A stretch of 64,000 nucleotides of DNA from Sinorhizobium mexicanum (lineage in GTDB: Bacteria; Pseudomonadota; Alphaproteobacteria; Rhizobiales; Rhizobiaceae). Location of the stretch: assembly GCF_013488225.1 (NCBI RefSeq), contig NZ_CP041240.1:310001-374000 (forward strand), written 5' to 3'. The notes beneath the pieces are model-generated. The model had not been told where the DNA came from. It ran no database searches and saw only the letters and a program-made list of their open reading frames with translations. This document shows positions 1 through 8,538 of the stretch, piece by piece (position 1 is the stretch's first letter; every line of letters begins with the position of its first letter). A program made the position numbers and the translations under genes.

Positions 1-1191
1 ATGCTTGCGGAGCGGACAGCCTTGTTCAAATCGTCAGGGACGGCTGCGGCGCGCGCTGCGGCTAAGGCGGCAGCCGAGTCGGGGAAAGAGATTATCGATT
101 TGACTGCCGGCGAGATCTGGAGCGATCTTGCCCCGACGATCCGGGTCGGTGCGATCGATGCGATCCGCAGGGGCATCAACCGTTACACCGACACCATCGG
201 AATGATAGAGCTTCGCGAGGCGCTCGCCCAAAAGGTCTCCGGCCATACCGGCCAAGTCTGGCACGCCGATGAGGTCGCCGTAACGTGTGGCGCCAAACAG
301 GCGCTGTTCAACGCTGCCATGGTGCTGCTCAATCCTGGTGACGAGGTCATCATTCCTGCGCCGTACTGGACGACTTTTCCGGCCCAGGTACTGATCGCTG
401 GCGCAAATCCCGTCCATGTGGAGACGCGCGCCAATGGCTATGTACCGAGGGTCGAGGATATCGCGGCCGCAATCACCGACCGAACCCGCGCCATGGTTGT
501 CAACACCCCGAATAATCCGACCGGCGCCGTGTATGGTACCGAAACGTTGGTTGGCATCGGGAAGCTTGCGATCGAACGCGACCTATGGATCATTTTCGAT
601 GAATGCTATGGCGATTTCATTCACGTTGACGATGCCCATTGTCCGATCGTCTCGATCCTTCCGGAAGCTCGCTCGCGCACCCTGATTGTCAACTCCTTTA
701 GCAAGTCGCTGGCACTGACGGGCTGGAGGATCGGTTATCTCGCCGGACCAAAAGAGGTGATCAGCGCGGTGAAGGCCCTGCAATCACATACAACCTCGAA
801 CCCGAACCTGATCGCGCAGCACGCAGCGCTCGCACACCTTCTAAACAGCGATGGCAGCTATGAGAGGCACCTGCGGTCGCACCTCGCGGGAGCCCGGCAG
901 ACGGGTCTCAGCGCGCTTTCGACCCTGACGCGGATTCCCGTGCCGAAGGCGACTGGAGGCTTCTATTTCTACCTCGACGTTTCCGGTCTGCTGCGCCTGA
1001 GATTCGGCAATGATGAGCCCATGACGGCCGACGATATCGTGCACGTTCTATTGACGAGAGCGGGGGTGGCCGCGGTTTCGGGCACGACATTCGGTGACCC
1101 GGCTGGCCTTCGCCTCTCCTACGGAGTACCGCCCGAAAAACTGGCCATCGGCCTTACCCGGCTCGTCGAGGTCCTGAACGCCTGGGAATGA
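1..1191 (+). CDS. Class I/II PLP-dependent aminotransferase (aspartate aminotransferase-like)
   Basis: This 396-residue protein has the fold-type I aminotransferase signature. NPNNPTG-like residues (TPNNPTGAVYG) lie near position 168-178, the Schiff-base lysine K235 lies in NSFSKSLALTGWR, and a substrate-carboxylate arginine lies in GLRLSYG near the C terminus. It should transfer an amino group from an amino acid to a keto acid in the cytoplasm. The window begins exactly at an ATG. The N terminus resembles the usual start of the family, but an upstream start cannot be excluded. A nucleotidyltransferase follows 40 bases later on the same strand, then a CDP-alcohol phosphotransferase relic. The gene therefore probably served a pathway that makes and activates an amino-containing head group rather than general aspartate metabolism. 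The substrate is unknown. Confidence 0.85.
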   Translation: MLAERTALFKSSGTAAARAAAKAAAESGKEIIDLTAGEIWSDLAPTIRVGAIDAIRRGINRYTDTIGMIELREALAQKVSGHTGQVWHADEVAVTCGAKQALFNAAMVLLNPGDEVIIPAPYWTTFPAQVLIAGANPVHVETRANGYVPRVEDIAAAITDRTRAMVVNTPNNPTGAVYGTETLVGIGKLAIERDLWIIFDECYGDFIHVDDAHCPIVSILPEARSRTLIVNSFSKSLALTGWRIGYLAGPKEVISAVKALQSHTTSNPNLIAQHAALAHLLNSDGSYERHLRSHLAGARQTGLSALSTLTRIPVPKATGGFYFYLDVSGLLRLRFGNDEPMTADDIVHVLLTRAGVAAVSGTTFGDPAGLRLSYGVPPEKLAIGLTRLVEVLNAWE

Positions 1192-1231
1192 CAAGATCAT
1201 GCTACGGCGCAGGCGGAAGAGAGAAGTACAG

Positions 1232-2008
1232 ATGACGAATGCTCCCAAGACGGCCGTCATACTCGCCGCAGGTTGCGGATCTCGCCTGCGGCCATTGACC
1301 GACCTGCGGCCGAAGCCGCTCGTCGAAGTCAACGGTACCCCCATCCTCCACAACGCGCTACGCAACCTTGAAGCTGTCGGCATCAAGGACGTCACCATCG
1401 TCGTTGGCTACCGCAAGGATGCTATCCAGTATTCCTGCGGCCACCACTTCGGTAATCTCGAAATCAACTATGTCGAGTCTCCGGTCTTCTACAAGACAGG
1501 CAGCGCATACTCCCTCTGGTTGGCGCGCCATGCCCTGCTGTGCGGCGACATCTACCTCCTGGAGGGGGACGTCTTTTTCGAGCTGGATGCACTTCGCCAT
1601 CTTGAAATGCGGGAGGCAGAAAATGTCGCCGCGGTCGCACCCTTCGACCCGTCGATGGAAGGCTCTGCTGTTGTCCTGACAGAAAACGGCTACATCGCCG
1701 AAGTTCGGATGAAGCAGGCAGCCGCCAACCTGATTGACGGGTCGCCGCGGCTCTTTAAAACGATGAATCTGATCCGCTTTTCCGGCACTGATCTCCGCGA
1801 GACGATCGTCCCGCATCTCGACAATCTCATCTGCTGTGGCGCCGTAAAGTCTTATACCGAAGAGTTGCTCTCCGACCTGGTGCAGAAAAAGGACTTGCGG
1901 ATCGCCGCGGCCAGATGTGACGACGTAAGGTGGTATGAGATCGATAACGAGGATGATCTGCGCATCGCGGAAGCGCTGTTCCTGACTGCCCGCAATATCG
2001 CGTGTTAG
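1232..2008 (+). CDS. NTP transferase (phosphocholine/sugar-phosphate cytidylyltransferase-like)
   Basis: The 258-residue protein opens with the nucleotidyltransferase signature LAAGCGSRLRPLTDLRPKP at about residues 9-27, followed by a typical Rossmann-like GT-A core (LLEGDVFFE carries the metal-binding acidic residue). Such enzymes couple CTP or another NTP to a phosphorylated or phosphonylated small molecule. ATG 1232 was chosen because GGAAGAGAG lies just upstream; an earlier in-frame ATG at 1199 has no such site. The neighbours are an aminotransferase upstream and a decayed CDP-alcohol phosphotransferase 22 bases downstream. A CDP-activated amino-alcohol or aminophosphonate that is then transferred to a lipid or glycan would fit, but that is inference. 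Confidence 0.8.
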   Translation: MTNAPKTAVILAAGCGSRLRPLTDLRPKPLVEVNGTPILHNALRNLEAVGIKDVTIVVGYRKDAIQYSCGHHFGNLEINYVESPVFYKTGSAYSLWLARHALLCGDIYLLEGDVFFELDALRHLEMREAENVAAVAPFDPSMEGSAVVLTENGYIAEVRMKQAAANLIDGSPRLFKTMNLIRFSGTDLRETIVPHLDNLICCGAVKSYTEELLSDLVQKKDLRIAAARCDDVRWYEIDNEDDLRIAEALFLTARNIAC

Positions 2009-2030
2009 CGGCTCGGTCGAGGAGAAAGGT

Positions 2031-2190
2031 GATGCTTCGCTATCTCGTGAATCCCGCCAATGCGATCACGATGTTCGGCCTGTTACGCTCGTCTATTGCG
2101 CTTTGTTTAGCGTTGGACAGGCGCCTTGGTCTCCCTGTTGCCGCCGGTCGTGGGCGGTCCTCGCCGACCACCTCATCAGCCTGAAGCATC
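2031..2190 (+). pseudogene. Truncated, frameshifted CDP-alcohol phosphotransferase
   Basis: The reading frame starting at ATG 2031 begins MLRYLVNPANAITMFGL, which matches the start of the intact gene at 23307-23921 (MIRYLFDAANAITALGL). After about 35 codons the similarity moves to another frame, where AVLADH corresponds to ALLADHADGMV of the intact copy. The CDP-binding motif and the transmembrane segments that should follow are missing. This is therefore a frameshifted, 3'-deleted relic of a second CDP-alcohol phosphotransferase. It lies directly behind the nucleotidyltransferase, in the place where the transfer step of the pathway would be expected. Confidence 0.7.
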
Positions 2191-2457
2191 TCCCCGCCCT
2201 GCATCGCTCGCGACAATACAGGATGTGCCGAAAAATCGCTCGTCATGCATCTCCTCGTTTGAAAAGAGGGGATCAGTTCTTCAGTTCGTTAGGGGTTAGT
2301 TTTCATTTCGCCCGAAAGCATGGGCATCAGGTTGATCTGCTGACATAAGCATGACGAGCCTCCAGATATTGGCGAACCCACTCTGCCACGATGCGGGGGA
2401 CCCCCCCTATCCACTCCCCGTAGGATATTGTTCCAACTCGACTAAAGGTCCGGAGTC

Positions 2458-3246
2458 CTAAGGGCACTCGCATGGTGCTTTGCGGAACACCGACATGTAT
2501 CGCGAAGATTTATTGTCAAACGGGTGCCTCAGCCAGTTTCCGTGACGCTCAAGAAGCTCAAGTCCGCTGATCCTTGCGAGCAAGTCGAGTTCGGTTGGAT
2601 AGACATATCGCATCTTAAGCGGCATCGTCCGACTTCCTGCCGGTGTAATCCAGAAGTCCAGAGAAATAAAATGCTGCTGATTGCGGTCGTGTCTGGCAAA
2701 GCGAACCATCGCACGCTGCTCATCGACATGCATGACTGTCGTTCGCTGGTCACGGCAGATGCCTTCTCCGACGAAGTCAGCGGTATATGGATAGCTCAAA
2801 TCAACAACAAAGCATCCGTTCGGCTTGAGAGCCTTTGCAGTTGATTTCAAGCAACTGATCTGTTGCTCGACGGTCACCATATGCGAGAAGGTGTTACCAA
2901 CACAGTACACGAGATCATATTGAGTACCCAGGTCGAACTCCGCCATGTCACCTACGTGTGCTGTGACAGACTGCCCACCTTTCTTTGCGCGAAGCGAGGC
3001 AAGCATACTTTCCGAGTTATCGAGACCGTGAACCGAAACTCCTGTCTCCGAAAGGGGCAAGGCGAAGTGGCCGTTTCCGACGCCCAACTCGAGTGCGCTT
3101 CCGTTCTTTGCAAGGGCCGCAAGAAAACTGACTGCCCGCTCGATCTCGATCGACCTGTCGAGCGCTTCTACATATTCGTCGTATACATCACTCCATATTT
3201 CGCCATAGGCGGTATAAGCATCTCTTTCTTTCACAGGGTCGTTCAT
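2458..3246 (-). CDS. Class I SAM-dependent methyltransferase
   Basis: This is a 262-residue Rossmann-type methyltransferase. The SAM-binding motif I is ALELGVGNGHFALPL (about residues 51-65), followed by an acidic end of strand 2 (VHGLDNSESML) and motif II-like residues in FDLGTQYDLVYCVGNTF. The preceding AGGAAA lies 6 bases before the ATG. It stands alone between the CDP-alcohol phosphotransferase relic and an IS5 remnant. It is not closely similar to the two methyltransferases at 22.4 and 26.7 kb. The substrate cannot be read from the sequence. Confidence 0.8.
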   Translation of the reverse strand: MNDPVKERDAYTAYGEIWSDVYDEYVEALDRSIEIERAVSFLAALAKNGSALELGVGNGHFALPLSETGVSVHGLDNSESMLASLRAKKGGQSVTAHVGDMAEFDLGTQYDLVYCVGNTFSHMVTVEQQISCLKSTAKALKPNGCFVVDLSYPYTADFVGEGICRDQRTTVMHVDEQRAMVRFARHDRNQQHFISLDFWITPAGSRTMPLKMRYVYPTELDLLARISGLELLERHGNWLRHPFDNKSSRYMSVFRKAPCECP

Positions 3247-3734
3247 GAAGTTTCCTCACTTGCTGACAAAATACGTCGAGACGACCCCTCCCGGACTTGC
3301 CCATGAGAGTTGCATCTACCGGACCTGCACTGCCTTTGCGCTCGCGAAAACAGGTCTCTTTTTTGCTTCGATAATACCAACAAAAGTCGTGCCAATTTGC
3401 TGATCCAGGCCGAAAGAAAACTTTGCGATTGCTTCCAGCTATTTAGTCACAGGCAAATCAAGATGACCTAAACACACCTGTGTCGAAACCCGGACAGACA
3501 CGACAGAAGGTGTAGGATAGCGTTACTTCCTATCGCTTAACGTTGATCTTGCCGGAGAGGCGCAATTGGTGTCCTTTCTGTAATTGGCTGGCGGGGAGTA
3601 TCTGGGGAAGCGATCGCCGCTTTCTGCTCTACTGAGAGTTGAATTTGCTGCATTTTTCTCTGGATCGAGGCAATGTGCCGTTGCGGGCTTCGGCATATTT
3701 ACCGCCTATCCGGCTGCGGCAATGATCTTCGAGC
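3247..3734. other. Non-coding stretch with one weak NifA-site match
   Basis: No convincing gene was found here. One TGT-N10-ACA sequence is present at 3481-3496, but no good -24/-12 element lies downstream, so it may be a chance match. Confidence 0.4.
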
Positions 3735-3872
3735 CACGTTTCATGTTACAGCGATGGCGGTGAGGTGGATCTGATGAGGCCATGGCAAGCCGTCTCGGCA
3801 TCGCATGCGTCAAAGGCTTTAGCTTCGCTTCTTGGTGCCGAAGATCTTCTCGATCCCGCCACGGATGTAGTC
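3735..3872 (-). mobile_element. IS5-family transposase 3' remnant
   Basis: Read on the minus strand from 3872, the sequence encodes DYIRGGIEKIFGTKKRS and then, after stop codons, HQIHLTAIAV. This is the C-terminal part of IS5-type DDE transposases (IEKxFGTxKRS ... LTAIAYN). It contains internal stops and no inverted repeat was recognised. It abuts the broken phnN and is the likely cause of that truncation. Confidence 0.6.
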
Positions 3873-3879
3873 ACCTGGA

Positions 3880-4077
3880 GAAGCCGCCGCAGGAACTAGT
3901 CATAGTCAACCGGCTCACGGTCCTCTCCGACCGCGACCGGTCAGCTGATAACCCGGCGCATGAAGCGAACGCGAGGATCATCTTTGTGGCGGCTTCGCAC
4001 ATAGTCGATCAACGTGTCTTTGCCCGCACCGCTTAGCCCGACAACAAGGATAAGTGTGCTCCACGGGGCGACCTCAT
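3880..4077 (-). pseudogene. phnN: Truncated phnN (ribose 1,5-bisphosphate phosphokinase) relic
   Basis: Directly after the DUF1045 gene the minus strand encodes LILVVGLSGAGKDTLIDYV and then DDPRVRFMRRVIS, the P-loop and the following motif of PhnN. PhnN makes PRPP at the end of the C-P lyase pathway. The likely ATG (4077) is in a different frame from the P-loop. A TGA interrupts the frame at 3941-3943 and a TAG at 3896-3898, with PVAVGEDREPVDYD readable between them. The rest of the gene is missing, and an IS5 remnant follows. The gene is not functional as read. Confidence 0.7.
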
Positions 4078-4082
4078 TGGCC

Positions 4083-4808
4083 TCAGATCGCCGCCTTGAG
4101 CAGCGCTTCGCCTTTCAAGGCGAACTGGGAACGAGCAATAAAATTGCCACCGTCGTTCTCCTGGACGAACAGGGACAGGGTGTCGATGCGGTAATCCTCG
4201 GGCAGGTACGGCCGGAAGACCTTTTCCAGACGCGCTCTTGTTTGTACGCGATCCTCTTCGGCAACGCGGCCGGTCAGCGTCATATGAAACCGGAAACGAT
4301 CGAGCACGTAAGGATAGCCCCACCGTACGAGATGAACGGTCTCGATCTCATCGAGCGGAGTTTGCAGCCGCCGCTGGAGTTCCGATGCAATCATCGGCGC
4401 CCGGAAACGATCGAACTCTTCTACGATCTGCGCAGCAAAATTACGCAAGGCGGGGATGGGGCTGGCGGGGACGAGCGCGAAGAAGCCACCGAGAAGATCG
4501 AGCCTGAGAGGACCTATCGGACAAGAAGACCGCGACGCGGCGAATCTCCTGATCGCCTGTTCGAGGTCGTCGACCGAAGTGCCTTCTCTCAACCGGAACG
4601 GTGCCTTGAGCGTGGCGTGGAAACCATACCGTCGCGGTTCGGACGTTAGCAGGCCGTCCGCTTCCGGTCGGACGTCACCGGCTGCATCAAACTTGCCGAA
4701 CGCATCGCGGCCAAGCCACCCACTCGCCGCTACGCTCAGTGGGTGTTCCCGAGCCGGTGCATAGTAAATGGCGTAGCGAGGAGTGGATGGTGCGGGCATC
4801 AGGCGCAT
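4083..4808 (-). CDS. DUF1045 phosphonate-metabolism protein (2H phosphoesterase superfamily)
   Basis: The 241-residue protein carries the two HxTL-type motifs of the 2H phosphoesterase superfamily (FHATLKAPF and FHMTLTGR). It belongs to the DUF1045 group that accompanies C-P lyase genes in alphaproteobacteria. 2H enzymes act on cyclic phosphates or RNA-type phosphodiesters; a role in opening the 5-phosphoribosyl 1,2-cyclic phosphate produced by PhnJ, as PhnP does in E. coli, is plausible because no phnP is seen in the window. Its start overlaps the end of phnL by 10 bases, so it belongs to the same operon. The downstream phnN is broken. Confidence 0.85.
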   Translation of the reverse strand: MRLMPAPSTPRYAIYYAPAREHPLSVAASGWLGRDAFGKFDAAGDVRPEADGLLTSEPRRYGFHATLKAPFRLREGTSVDDLEQAIRRFAASRSSCPIGPLRLDLLGGFFALVPASPIPALRNFAAQIVEEFDRFRAPMIASELQRRLQTPLDEIETVHLVRWGYPYVLDRFRFHMTLTGRVAEEDRVQTRARLEKVFRPYLPEDYRIDTLSLFVQENDGGNFIARSQFALKGEALLKAAI

Positions 4809-5536
4809 GCCTCCGCCAGAGCAACCATCGCGGCCGATCGATTGCCGACCTCGAACAGCGTGTCCGTAACGGCTTCGCGCACTTCCTCGTCGTGAAAGAT
4901 GCCGACGATGGCGGCGCCACGGGCTTTCGCCTCGTTGATCAACTCGACGACGGTCGTGCGATTGGCCGCGTCAAGCGAGGCGGTCGGTTCGTCGAGCAGC
5001 AGGACGGGGTAATCGACGATGAAGCCCCTGGCGATGTTGACGCGCTGCTGCTCGCCACCGGAGAAGGTGGCCGGCGCCAGCGACCAGAGACGCTCAGGGA
5101 TTCGAAGCCGTGTCAGCAGGGTTTTGGCGAGCACCTTGGCGTTGTCGGCCGGCATACCGTTGGCGATCGCCGGCCCCGCGACGACATCGAGGGCACCGAC
5201 GCGCGGGATGACGCGCAGGAATTGGCTAACATAGCCGATCGTCCGGCGACGAATTTCCACCACCTCCCAGGGCTCGGCGGCGAGCAGGTCGATGGTCTCG
5301 CCGCCATGCTCGAGAAGGATCTGGCCTTCATCCGGCTTATAGTTGGCGTAGAGCGAGCGCAGCAGGGTCGACTTGCCAGCGCCGGATGGTCCGTGCAGGC
5401 AGACGCATTCGCCGGATCTCACCGTGAGCTCGATGTTGTCGAAGACGGGCAGGACGATGCCGCCCTGCGTGTGGAGCGTGAAGCTTTTGGAAAGGCCAAT
5501 GGCGTGAAGCGCGGTGTTCGTTAGCACGGATTTCAT
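4799..5536 (-). CDS. phnL: PhnL, ABC-type ATPase of the C-P lyase system
   Basis: This 245-residue ABC ATPase has Walker A in [13 protein letters not shown], signature [15 protein letters not shown] and Walker [12 protein letters not shown]. PhnL is required with PhnG, PhnH, PhnI and PhnM for making alpha-D-ribose 1-methylphosphonate 5-triphosphate from ATP and phosphonate; it does not act as a classical importer. ATG 5536 was preferred to an earlier in-frame ATG because [13 protein letters not shown] is the usual family start. The gene lies between phnM and DUF1045; phnM separates it from phnK, whereas phnK and phnL are usually adjacent. Confidence 0.93.
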   Translation of the reverse strand: MKSVLTNTALHAIGLSKSFTLHTQGGIVLPVFDNIELTVRSGECVCLHGPSGAGKSTLLRSLYANYKPDEGQILLEHGGETIDLLAAEPWEVVEIRRRTIGYVSQFLRVIPRVGALDVVAGPAIANGMPADNAKVLAKTLLTRLRIPERLWSLAPATFSGGEQQRVNIARGFIVDYPVLLLDEPTASLDAANRTTVVELINEAKARGAAIVGIFHDEEVREAVTDTLFEVGNRSAAMVALAEACA

Positions 5537-5590
5537 GGAACGGTTCTCCCGGTGTCTGGTCGAAGACACCGTCTTGTGGCCTGCGTTCTG

Positions 5591-6796
5591 TCAAAAGACC
5601 TGCCGGCCTTCTTTCCAGACTCTTCGGACAAGCGGCATGTCGTTGATCCCGGTGATGTGGCAGAGATCGGCTCGGCTGCCGATTTTGATCGCACCTCTGT
5701 CGGCAAGGCCGGCGGCCGAGGCTGGGACTGAACTGACGGTAGAGATCGCCTGTGGCAAGCTCATGCCGACCGGATCTCTCGTCAGCTGAAAAGCCGCATG
5801 CAGGAGGCTTGCCGGAACGTAATCCGAGGCGAGGATATCGAGATGTCCTGTTGTCGCCAAATCCCGGGCGCTTACGTTTCCCGAATGCGAGTTGCCGCGA
5901 ACGACGTTGGGTGCGCCCATCAGGACACGAACGCCGAGCGAATGCGCCGTTTCCGCCGCAGGCCGCGTCGTCGGAAACTCGGAGATCAGCACACCGGCAG
6001 ATTTCGCCTCTCGAACATGCTCGGCTGTTTCATCATCGTGGCTGGCGATCGGTAGTCGTCGAGCACGGGCAAGCGCGACGATCCGGGCCTGATTTTGAGG
6101 TCCGATCGTTCGGGACGCGTCCATCCATGCTTCGATACGGCGATCGGCATCCTCTTCCGACCAGCCGTACTGCGTGATCTGCATCTGGCGGAAACGGTCG
6201 AGTTGCCGCGACTGGCGATGACCGGGGGCGTGATCCATCACCGAGACGAGCTTCACAAGCGGATCGTCCACCAACGGCGTGAATCGGGCCAGAACGTCCT
6301 CGTCCGTCACCTCACAGCGCAGATGCAGAAGATGGTCTGCTCGAAGCACGCCATGGTCTTGGGCTTTATGGATACCATCGACGAGGATGGGCAGAATGCG
6401 AGCGCGATCGTCTTGCTTTCTGTGATCGCGGGTCATTGACCCGATACAAAGGGAATCGAAAACCGTCGTAACGCCGGCTGCGGTCATCACGGCATCATGC
6501 GTTACGACAGCGGATAGCGGATTCCAAACCACGCCGGCCCGCGGCAGAGCATGCTTCTCCAGATTGTCGGTATGAAGATCGATGAGGCCCGGGATCAGAT
6601 AGCCTCCGTCGAGATCGATCGCACCCGGCACCTTGCTCCTCCCCGGAGCGATGTCATTGATGCAGCCGTCAACGACATGGACGGTTCCTTCGTAAACCTC
6701 GTCCAGAAGCACGAGCCTTGCGCCGCTCAAGGTCAGCTCGTTGTTGATGGAGCGTTTGACCGCCACACCGCACGATGAAGTGTCAGTTCCGAACAT
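5591..6796 (-). CDS. phnM: PhnM, alpha-D-ribose 1-methylphosphonate 5-triphosphate diphosphatase
   Basis: The protein (401 residues) is an amidohydrolase-superfamily enzyme with the PhnM-typical metal-binding segment GLIDLHTDNLEKH, later metal ligands in SVMDHAPGH and ASHDDET, and ASDYVP near the C terminus. It removes pyrophosphate from the phosphonate-ribose triphosphate before PhnJ cleaves the C-P bond. The ATG directly follows the phnK stop codon. The first 15 or so residues extend beyond the usual start, so an internal start is possible. PhnM placed between phnK and phnL is an uncommon order. Confidence 0.93.
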   Translation of the reverse strand: MFGTDTSSCGVAVKRSINNELTLSGARLVLLDEVYEGTVHVVDGCINDIAPGRSKVPGAIDLDGGYLIPGLIDLHTDNLEKHALPRAGVVWNPLSAVVTHDAVMTAAGVTTVFDSLCIGSMTRDHRKQDDRARILPILVDGIHKAQDHGVLRADHLLHLRCEVTDEDVLARFTPLVDDPLVKLVSVMDHAPGHRQSRQLDRFRQMQITQYGWSEEDADRRIEAWMDASRTIGPQNQARIVALARARRLPIASHDDETAEHVREAKSAGVLISEFPTTRPAAETAHSLGVRVLMGAPNVVRGNSHSGNVSARDLATTGHLDILASDYVPASLLHAAFQLTRDPVGMSLPQAISTVSSVPASAAGLADRGAIKIGSRADLCHITGINDMPLVRRVWKEGRQVF

Positions 6797-7594
6797 CTAA
6801 AGCACCGATGATACGAGAAGTTGGGTGTAGGCGTGATGCGGATCATCCAGGACCTGGTCTGCCAGACCGGTCTCCACAATGTTGCCCCGCCACATGACGA
6901 TGATGCGGTCCGCCAATAGCCGGGCAACGGAAAGATCATGGGTGACGATCACCGCGGAAATCGCAAAATCTTGGACCAACTGTCGCAGCAGATCCAACAG
7001 CCGGGCCTGGACCGAGACATCGAGGCCGCCGGTCGGCTCATCCATGAAGACGAGGCGCGGTTTGGTGACGAGAATTCTGGCGATCTGCAGACGTTGCTGC
7101 ATGCCGCCGGAAAAGGTTCTCGGGTGGTGATCGATGCGCCGCAGGTCAATCTCGACCCGGGCCAGCCAATTCTGAGCCTCTTCGCGTATGCGGCCATAGT
7201 GCCGGGCACCGATGGCCATCGGTCGCTCGCCTATGTTGCCTCCCGCGCTGACTTCCATTCTAAGGCCATCGCGCGGGTTCTGGTGCACAAGTCCCCAGTC
7301 GGTACGCATCAGCTTGCGTCGTTCTGGCTCTGACAAGGTCAGAATATCCGTGGGCCCCTTGTCATTGAGGTCGTAAACCACCGAGCCTGTGTCCGGCATC
7401 AACCCTCCCGAAAGGCAGTTGAGCATCGTCGACTTACCGGATCCGGATTCGCCAACGATGGCGATGATCTCCCCTGGAAAGAGGTCGAAGGAAATGTTCT
7501 GGCAGCCGATCGTCTTTCCATAGCCCTTCGTAAGATTTTGCACGGAAAGCAGTGGTTGCCGGCGACTGGGTTGGACCTGGATTGCAGTTCTCAT
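6797..7594 (-). CDS. phnK: PhnK, ABC-type ATPase bound to the C-P lyase core
   Basis: This 265-residue ABC ATPase shows Walker [12 protein letters not shown], signature TFSGGMQQRLQIARI and Walker B LVFMDEPTGGLD. PhnK docks on the PhnGHIJ core complex and is needed for phosphonate use in vivo. It follows phnJ by 14 bases and is directly followed by phnM, consistent with one transcript. The sequence GLVHQNPRDGLRMEVSAGGN is typical of PhnK rather than of transport ATPases. Confidence 0.93.
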   Translation of the reverse strand: MRTAIQVQPSRRQPLLSVQNLTKGYGKTIGCQNISFDLFPGEIIAIVGESGSGKSTMLNCLSGGLMPDTGSVVYDLNDKGPTDILTLSEPERRKLMRTDWGLVHQNPRDGLRMEVSAGGNIGERPMAIGARHYGRIREEAQNWLARVEIDLRRIDHHPRTFSGGMQQRLQIARILVTKPRLVFMDEPTGGLDVSVQARLLDLLRQLVQDFAISAVIVTHDLSVARLLADRIIVMWRGNIVETGLADQVLDDPHHAYTQLLVSSVL

Positions 7595-7608
7595 CGTGGT
7601 TCCGATCC

Positions 7609-8538
7609 CTATTCGGTTTTCGAGTTCGGGAGCGAACCAAAGGGAGCCCGACCTTCACCCTCCGGTCCAACGTGACCTTGGTCTCGACGCGTTGCGCAGT
7701 AGTCGGTGTCAGAGCAAACGAACATTCGTTGCCCGCTGTCATTCACGACGATCTCGTCGAGGTAACTGTCACTTGCCCCACAAAGCGAGCAACAGTGCCT
7801 CCATTTCTGCACCCGGAACGGATGGTCTTCAAAGTCGAGGTTCTGCACTCGCGTGTAGGGCGGGACGGCATAGATCCGCTTTTCGCGGCCCGCGCCGTAA
7901 AGCTGGATCGCCGGACTGTTCGCGATCTTTGGATTGTCGAATTTGGGAATAGGCGACGGCGACATCAGATAGCGCCCGTGGGTCATCACCGGATAGCTGT
8001 GAGCCGTGGCAATATGGCCGAAGCGTGCAATGTCTTCGTAAAGCTGGACGCTCATTAACCCATATTCTGCATAGGCATGCATCTTCCGCGTCTCAGATTC
8101 CCTCGGCTCCAGACTGCGCAATGGTTCCGGCGACGGGACCTGGTATACGATGACTTGACCCGCTCTGAGAGGGGTTTCGGGGACGCGATGACGGGTCTGA
8201 ATGATTGTGGCCGCATCGGTTTTTTCGGTCGTCTCGATTCCAGCCACGCGCTTGAAAAATCGGCGGATCGAGACCGCGTTCGTGGCGTCGTCCGCACCCT
8301 GGTCGATCACCTTGAGCGTGTCGTTGGGTCCGATGACACTGGCCGTCACTTGTATACCGCCGGTGCCCCATCCGTAGGCGAGCGGCATTTCGCGGCTGCC
8401 AAACGGAACCTGCAGGCCGGGAACGGCCATCGCTTTCAAGATGCATCGGCGGATCATCCGTTTGGACTGCTCGTCGAGATAGGCAAAGTTGTAGGCTTGG
8501 CGGCCACGCTTGGCCGCATTTTCATGCGCGTCGATCAT
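7609..8538 (-). CDS. phnJ: PhnJ, radical-SAM C-P lyase
   Basis: The catalytic subunit (309 residues) uses a [4Fe-4S] cluster and SAM to cleave the carbon-phosphorus bond of ribose 1-alkylphosphonate 5-phosphate, giving a cyclic ribose phosphate and an alkane. Its unusual cluster motif is present: CSLCGAS (C-x2-C) followed by FVCSDTDYC (C-x5-C) in the C-terminal third. Its start overlaps the phnI stop (ATGA). The length and all the cysteines expected for the family are intact, so the lyase itself should be functional. Confidence 0.95.
   Translation of the reverse strand: MIDAHENAAKRGRQAYNFAYLDEQSKRMIRRCILKAMAVPGLQVPFGSREMPLAYGWGTGGIQVTASVIGPNDTLKVIDQGADDATNAVSIRRFFKRVAGIETTEKTDAATIIQTRHRVPETPLRAGQVIVYQVPSPEPLRSLEPRESETRKMHAYAEYGLMSVQLYEDIARFGHIATAHSYPVMTHGRYLMSPSPIPKFDNPKIANSPAIQLYGAGREKRIYAVPPYTRVQNLDFEDHPFRVQKWRHCCSLCGASDSYLDEIVVNDSGQRMFVCSDTDYCATRRDQGHVGPEGEGRAPFGSLPNSKTE

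Noticed and set aside
3481..3496. TGTCGAAACCCGGACA as a NifA site
   Set aside because: It fits TGT-N10-ACA, but no sigma-54 element or nif gene follows, and such matches are expected by chance in a window of this size.
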